Positions 60,373 through 64,000 of a stretch of DNA of 64,000 nucleotides are shown one piece after another (positions within the stretch are counted from its first letter, which is position 1; each line of letters begins with the position of its first letter). The position numbers and the translations under genes are program-made. The notes under the pieces were generated by a model. That model made no database searches. It was not told the origin of the DNA and saw only the letters and a list, made by a program, of their open reading frames with translations. Source of the DNA: Rhodospirillales bacterium (lineage in GTDB: Bacteria > Pseudomonadota > Alphaproteobacteria > Rhodospirillales > Thalassospiraceae); the NCBI GenBank assembly GCA_019634165.1, contig JAHQVT010000014.1:1-64000 (forward strand). Reading direction: 5' to 3'.

Positions 60373-61479
60373 ATGCGGATCGGAATTTTGACCAGCGGTG
60401 GTGACTGTGCGGGATTGAACGCCGTTATTCTTGCTGTCGTGCGTCGTGCGGTGCTTGGATATGGCTGGGATGTTGTTGGTATTCGCCATGGGACGCACGG
60501 CCTTATGCAGGATCCGCCACAGGCAATTGATCTGAATGATCAGGTCAATAATGATGGCATGCTGCGGCTTGGCGGGACGATTTTAGGGACGATCAACAAG
60601 GGCGATCCGTTCGATTACCCCATGCCTGATGGTACCTTTGCGGATCGTTCAAAAGACGTGATCGAAGGGTATCACAAGCTGGGCCTTGATGCGCTGATTG
60701 GGGTTGGTGGGGACGGCAGCATGGCGATCTTGCATCGATTGGCACAGATGGGCGGGATCAATCTGGTTGGTATTCCAAAAACAATTGATAACGATTTGGC
60801 CCAGACCGAATATTCGGTGGGCTTTACCACGGCGGTAAATGTCGCCGTCGAGGCCCTCGATCGATTGCAGCCAACCGCAGCTTCACATGACCGGATCATG
60901 ATTTTGGAAGTCATGGGAAGGGATGCGGGCCATATCGCCCTGTTTGCGGGGGTGGCCGGTGGGGCGGATGCAATTTTGATCCCGGAAATGGATTATGATC
61001 TTGATGCGCTAAGCGAACATTGTCTTGGTATCCGTAAGCGTGGCCGTAATCATGCGCTGGTGATTGTCGCCGAGGCCGTTAAACGCGATGATGGTACCGC
61101 CGTGACACAGGGGAATGACGGTCAGAAAGTTCGTTATGGTGGCATTGGTCATTGGCTGGCCGAGGAATTAGGCGCAAGGACTGGCTGGGAAACCCGTGTC
61201 ACTGTGTTGGGCCATGTTCAGCGCGGTGGCACGCCATCGCCGCGGGACCGCGTGATTGCGTCGGCCTTTGGCGTGCATGCGGTAGATTTGATTGCCCAGC
61301 AGAAATTTGACCGGGTGGTTGCTTGGTCAAAACGCAAGGTGATCGATGTCCCGATGGAAGATGTTATTGTCGGTCCAAGGCTTGTAAATACGGCCGGAAC
61401 CATGGTTTCTACGGCGAAGGGGCTTGGCGCGTATCTTGGGACGCCTCCGAAGGTTGCCCGCACCGCAAAGACCGTATGA
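60373..61479 (+). CDS. 6-phosphofructokinase, mixed ATP/PPi-type motif
   Basis: A 368-residue phosphofructokinase that phosphorylates fructose 6-phosphate. ILTSGGDCAGLNAVI is the N-terminal phosphate loop, GVGGDGSMAI carries Gly at the position equal to E. coli G104 (ATP type), PKTIDNDLAQTEYSVGFTTA carries Lys at the position equal to G124 (PPi type), and MGRDAGHIALFAGVAGGAD and GHVQRGGTPSPRDR follow. Such Gly/Lys combinations occur in a mixed clade, so the donor, ATP or pyrophosphate, cannot be settled here. GGGAAGG precedes the ATG at 60373; the longer frame adds eight residues. Confidence 0.92.
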   Translation: MRIGILTSGGDCAGLNAVILAVVRRAVLGYGWDVVGIRHGTHGLMQDPPQAIDLNDQVNNDGMLRLGGTILGTINKGDPFDYPMPDGTFADRSKDVIEGYHKLGLDALIGVGGDGSMAILHRLAQMGGINLVGIPKTIDNDLAQTEYSVGFTTAVNVAVEALDRLQPTAASHDRIMILEVMGRDAGHIALFAGVAGGADAILIPEMDYDLDALSEHCLGIRKRGRNHALVIVAEAVKRDDGTAVTQGNDGQKVRYGGIGHWLAEELGARTGWETRVTVLGHVQRGGTPSPRDRVIASAFGVHAVDLIAQQKFDRVVAWSKRKVIDVPMEDVIVGPRLVNTAGTMVSTAKGLGAYLGTPPKVARTAKTV

Positions 61480-61509
61480 TCAAAATCATCTAAGCCAAGC
61501 AGGTTGGGA

Positions 61510-61971
61510 ATGGATCAGGAAGAAGTCTGGACTTTTACGGTCGGGATGTATGGACAAAGCGGTGTTGCAAAGCTGTGTCTGGAACTTCAGGAGCGCTGTG
61601 GTCTGGATGTGAACATGCTTTTGTTCATGTTCTTCCTTGGCCGCAAAGGATTGGCTCCGCACAGCATATCCTCGCTTGAAGATGCAGTGCGCGATTGGCG
61701 TGACAATGCGATCATTCCGCTGCGCCGGACCCGACAGTTCCTGCGTGATAATGCCCGTCCAGCGGCACAGGCATTGCGCCAGCAGGTCAAAGCAGACGAA
61801 TTACAGGCCGAACGGATTGAACAACATATGTTGTGCGATGCTGTTGAACCGATCCCCTGTAATGACCCTTATGCCGGGGCACATGCCTATCTTTCGCCAA
61901 CCCGGTTTGACCTTACGCAGGAAGAATGCGACGCAGCCCTAAGCAAGTTGATCAGATTGATGGGCTTTTAA
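61510..61971 (+). CDS. TIGR02444 (DUF2390) family protein
   Basis: A 153-residue cytoplasmic protein, all helical by appearance. Family marks are EEVWTFTVGMYGQSGVAKLCLELQERCGLDVNMLLFMFFLG near the N-terminus and AVRDWRDNAIIPLRRTRQFL. The function is unknown. It starts 30 bp after pfk in the same direction and is likely cotranscribed. AGGTTGGG precedes the ATG. Confidence 0.85.
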   Translation: MDQEEVWTFTVGMYGQSGVAKLCLELQERCGLDVNMLLFMFFLGRKGLAPHSISSLEDAVRDWRDNAIIPLRRTRQFLRDNARPAAQALRQQVKADELQAERIEQHMLCDAVEPIPCNDPYAGAHAYLSPTRFDLTQEECDAALSKLIRLMGF

Positions 61972-61994
61972 TAGGTCCTGGCCCTAGGGCGAAA

Positions 61995-62615
61995 TCATGC
62001 GTCCCGTTTTTTGGGAACACCTGTAACCGGGATATGATTGGCAGCATCTTCATCGCCCCAGCGCGCGGTTTCGGGCAAATCAATGTCAAACAGATCGAGA
62101 ATTCGGCCGCAGCTTTGCGTGACCATGTCATCAAGGGATGCCGGGCGGGCATAGAATGCCGGGACGGGTGGGGCAATAATCGCGCCGTTTTCCGTGGCTT
62201 GTGCCATATTGCGGATATGCCCGGCATGAAGCGGGGTTTCACGTGTCATCAGAACCAAACGCCGGCGTTCTTTTAGCATCACATCGGCTGCGCGTGAAAT
62301 CAAATTATCTGCGACTCCGCTTGCAACCTCGGCCAGAGACTTCATCGAGCAAGGGGCAACCACCATACCACGTGCACGGAATGATCCCGATGCAATCGGG
62401 GCGCCGATGTCTGCATTGTCATGGAGAATGTCTGCCATCTCCTTGATTTCGCGGATTTTAAAATCGGTCTCATAGGCGATGGTTCGCTCGGCTGCTTTGG
62501 AAAGAACCAGATGAGTCTCGATTGGCGTGTTTTTCAGCAATTGTAAAAAACGAATGCCATAAATCACCCCGGACGCACCGGTTATGCCAATGATAAGTCG
62601 ATCTTTTTGCGTCAT
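61995..62615 (-). CDS. ubiX: Flavin prenyltransferase
   Basis: A 206-residue UbiX that makes prenylated FMN, the cofactor of the UbiD decarboxylase in ubiquinone synthesis. The FMN-binding ITGASGVIYGIRFLQLL, VVAPCSMKSLAEVASGVADNLISRAADVMLKERRRLVLMTRETPLHAGHIRNM and PPVPAFYARPASLDDMV are typical. The prenyl donor is dimethylallyl phosphate. UbiD is not in the window. It converges on the TIGR02444 gene. Confidence 0.95.
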   Translation of the reverse strand: MTQKDRLIIGITGASGVIYGIRFLQLLKNTPIETHLVLSKAAERTIAYETDFKIREIKEMADILHDNADIGAPIASGSFRARGMVVAPCSMKSLAEVASGVADNLISRAADVMLKERRRLVLMTRETPLHAGHIRNMAQATENGAIIAPPVPAFYARPASLDDMVTQSCGRILDLFDIDLPETARWGDEDAANHIPVTGVPKKRDA

Positions 62616-62730
62616 GCCGTTCCTTGCTGGACTGTGTTCTTGATCACGATGGTGATTGAAACACTGGAAATTATGTTACGAAATTAATACCATCTTCCTG
62701 TGGGCAATGTCAGATATAAGGAGTAGGCGA

Positions 62731-62895
62731 ATGAGCGTTCAAGGTCATATCGAAGCTCTTACTGCCAAACATGCTGCGCTTGAGCAGGAACTCCACCTCG
62801 AGACGCGCCGACCGGCGCCAGATGAATCCCTTGTCGCAGACATTAAACGTCGCAAGCTTGAAATCAAAGACGAGATAACCCGAATAACCCATTAG
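62731..62895 (+). CDS. Short YdcH family (DUF465) protein
   Basis: A 54-residue protein with an AAGGAG site before the ATG at 62731. HIEALTAKHAALEQELHLETRR and DIKRRKLEIKDEITRITH form the DUF465 helical hairpin. It is shorter than the 68-residue paralogue at 60003-60209 but keeps its core. The longer frame starting at 62656 is rejected, because the ribosome site and family length favour 62731. Confidence 0.85.
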   Translation: MSVQGHIEALTAKHAALEQELHLETRRPAPDESLVADIKRRKLEIKDEITRITH

Positions 62896-62986
62896 CCGTC
62901 CGGGCATGGTAAAGCGTGTGGTGAAAAACATACGATCTCCCATGCTGACGGTTTGACGACCTCCTAGATTTCCATACTCTTGCTTT

Positions 62987-63028
62987 TTGCCGCCTCCGAT
63001 TGTAGCCCACACGCGAGGCGGCAATTTT
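62987..63028 (+). terminator. Terminator-like hairpin after the DUF465 gene
   Basis: TTGCCGCCTC (62987-62996) pairs perfectly with GAGGCGGCAA (63015-63024) across an 18-base loop, then TTTTAT. It could end the DUF465 transcript. Confidence 0.6.
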
Positions 63029-63125
63029 ATGTCTGTTCTTCCAATCTCCCTGTTACTCCCCAGATAACATAGATACGGATACGCGCTGCAAAGCGATCAT
63101 GTGTTCGTTCTAAAATTGAGTAATT

Positions 63126-63151
63126 GTAATCCGCAGAAATGTGCGGATTAC
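63126..63151. promoter_or_regulatory. 10 bp inverted repeat GTAATCCGCA/TGCGGATTAC
   Basis: GTAATCCGCA and TGCGGATTAC flank GAAATG. It lies 130 bp before the synthetase start. It may be an operator or a hairpin; no T-run follows. Confidence 0.5.
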
Positions 63152-63187
63152 CGACGCTCTACCAATGTCTAAGGGGTAATAATTGAA

Positions 63188-63213
63188 TAAATCGGTATTA
63201 TGATGCCGATTTA
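63188..63213. promoter_or_regulatory. 8 bp inverted repeat TAAATCGG-N10-CCGATTTA
   Basis: A perfect inverted repeat with a ten-base spacer lies 68 bp before the synthetase start, a position suited to a regulator site near the promoter. Confidence 0.45.
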
Positions 63214-63280
63214 ATCGCATGTCACACAGACGCGCTCCATTTGGGTGTAAAACCCAGCGTCGCGGGAGGAAATTTCACGA

Positions 63281-64000
63281 ATGACCGGTCGCTATCAGGA
63301 AATCTATGATCGTTCGATTGCAGATAAGGAAGGTTTTTGGGCAGAAGCCGCAGAAAAGCTTTCATGGTATCGTAAATGGGACCGTGTTCTTGATGACAGC
63401 AACCCGCCATTTTATCGCTGGTTCACCGGCGGCGAGGTCAATACCTGCTATAACGCGCTGGATCGCCATATTGAAGAAGGCCGCGGAGATCAGGCAGCCC
63501 TGATTTATGATAGCCCGGTTACCGATACGGTCGAAACTTTCACCTACACCCATTTACGCGACGAGGTTGCCCGGCTTGCCGGTGCCTTGCATGCGCGTGG
63601 TGTGACCAAAGGCGATCGGGTCATTATCTATATGCCAATGATCCCGCAGGCTGCCATGGCGATGTTGGCCTGTGCGCGGATAGGCGCCATTCATTCCGTG
63701 GTATTTGGCGGCTTTGCCTCGAACGAGCTGGCAACCCGCATCAATGATGCCAAACCCAAACTGATCCTGTCGGCCAGTTGCGGTATCGAAGGTTCACGGG
63801 TGATTGAATACAAGCCGTTGCTTGATCGCGCGATTGAGATGGCAGAGCATAAACCATCAAGTGTCATTCTGCATCAGCGTCCGCAATGTGAGGCGCAATT
63901 GCAAGATGGGCGCGATTATGACTGGTCGGTTGAATGTGCAAAGGCAGCACCGTCTGATTGTGTGCCGGTTGCTGCAACCGATCCGCTTTATGTTCTCTAT
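63281..64000 (+). CDS. prpE: Propionyl-CoA synthetase (PrpE/ACSS3-like), cut by window edge
   Basis: The frame from the ATG at 63281 runs open to the last base, giving 240 residues of an acyl-CoA synthetase of about 630. The N-terminal ACS block is YQEIYDRSIADKEGFWAEAAEKLSWYRKWDRVLDDSNPP, then VIIYMPMIPQAAMAMLACARIGAIHSVVFGGFASNELATRINDAKPKLILSAS. The IEGSRVIEYKPLLDRAIEMAEHKPSS pattern fits the PrpE/ACSS3 branch rather than Acs, but acetyl-CoA synthetase cannot be excluded without the C-terminus. GGGAGGA 11 bases upstream supports the start. Confidence 0.85.
   Translation, partial: MTGRYQEIYDRSIADKEGFWAEAAEKLSWYRKWDRVLDDSNPPFYRWFTGGEVNTCYNALDRHIEEGRGDQAALIYDSPVTDTVETFTYTHLRDEVARLAGALHARGVTKGDRVIIYMPMIPQAAMAMLACARIGAIHSVVFGGFASNELATRINDAKPKLILSASCGIEGSRVIEYKPLLDRAIEMAEHKPSSVILHQRPQCEAQLQDGRDYDWSVECAKAAPSDCVPVAATDPLYVLY

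Larger units (their letters stand above)
62896..63280. other. Gene-free leader before the propionyl-CoA synthetase gene
   Basis: This 385 bp region contains a terminator-like hairpin (62987-63028) and two inverted repeats (63126-63151 and 63188-63213), listed separately. No gene is convincing. The start of the synthetase gene is preceded by GGGAGGA at about 63264. Confidence 0.7.

Noticed and set aside
62710..63024. 104-codon minus-strand frame overlapping the DUF465 gene
   Set aside because: It is antisense to a supported gene and covers the terminator stem; its sequence looks non-coding.
1..64000. tRNA or rRNA genes
   Set aside because: I looked through the gaps for cloverleaf-like arms and conserved TTCGA-type loops and saw none that hold; a covariance-model scan such as tRNAscan-SE would be decisive.

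Overview
The window looks like chromosomal DNA from a free-living, respiring alphaproteobacterium. I infer the Rhodospirillales and, from general resemblance only, a Thalassospira-like marine organism. The signs are: a three-subunit proton-translocating transhydrogenase (pntAa-pntAb-pntB); mitochondrial-type ubiquinone genes (ubiG, a COQ9 family gene, ubiX and an ABC1 kinase); and the alphaproteobacterial gene run comF-grxC-nitrilase-DUF1178-ubiG-lysC-ptsP-ispG-hisS-hemA-prfA-prmC-DUF4167-clpB. GC content is moderate. I found no rRNA, tRNA, CRISPR array, insertion sequence, integrase or phage module.

Layout. 1-5.4 kb: a leftward run of radC (cut by the window edge), map, sfsA, a methyltransferase, a flavin-nucleotide-binding oxidase and a GST; a LysR regulator faces the GST across a clear T-N11-A operator. 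6.4-7.6 kb: comF and grxC. 7.7-10.6 kb: an inserted leftward cassette gntR-phyH-NAD(P) oxidoreductase of unknown substrate, followed by a nine-copy heptanucleotide repeat. 10.9-18.8 kb: the nitrilase, VOC and YHS proteins, a secreted alkaline phosphatase, a four-gene metal-handling type ABC operon (14829-17774), a methyltransferase and DUF1178. 18.9-39.9 kb: the conserved housekeeping run, interrupted by a VirD4/TraG-like protein with no visible P-loop and by a MOSC protein. 39.9-49.5 kb: a small kinase, an acyl-CoA ligase, pepF plus ABC1 kinase, and the pntAB operon behind a 720 bp structured leader region. 49.6-56 kb: a PepSY/DUF2946 pair, rpsU with an attenuator-like leader, an orphan HlyD adaptor pair, def and COQ9. 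56-64 kb: an SNase-like protein, purEK, a degenerate GGDEF protein, two DUF465 proteins, a phosphofructokinase with a mixed motif, ubiX and the start of a propionyl-CoA synthetase gene.

Most genes serve core translation (map, def, prfA, prmC, hisS, rpsU), isoprenoid, haem and quinone synthesis (ispG, hemA, ubiG, COQ9, ubiX), redox balance (pntAB, grxC) and proteostasis (clpB, pepF). The parts most worth following up are: the ABC operon at 14.8-17.8 kb, which has the layout of the zinc-linked PA4063-PA4066 operon of Pseudomonas but ends in a PCuAC-fold protein that appears to have lost its copper ligands; the pseudo-VirD4 gene; and several long inverted repeats or terminator-like hairpins upstream of pfk, pntA, rpsU and prpE.
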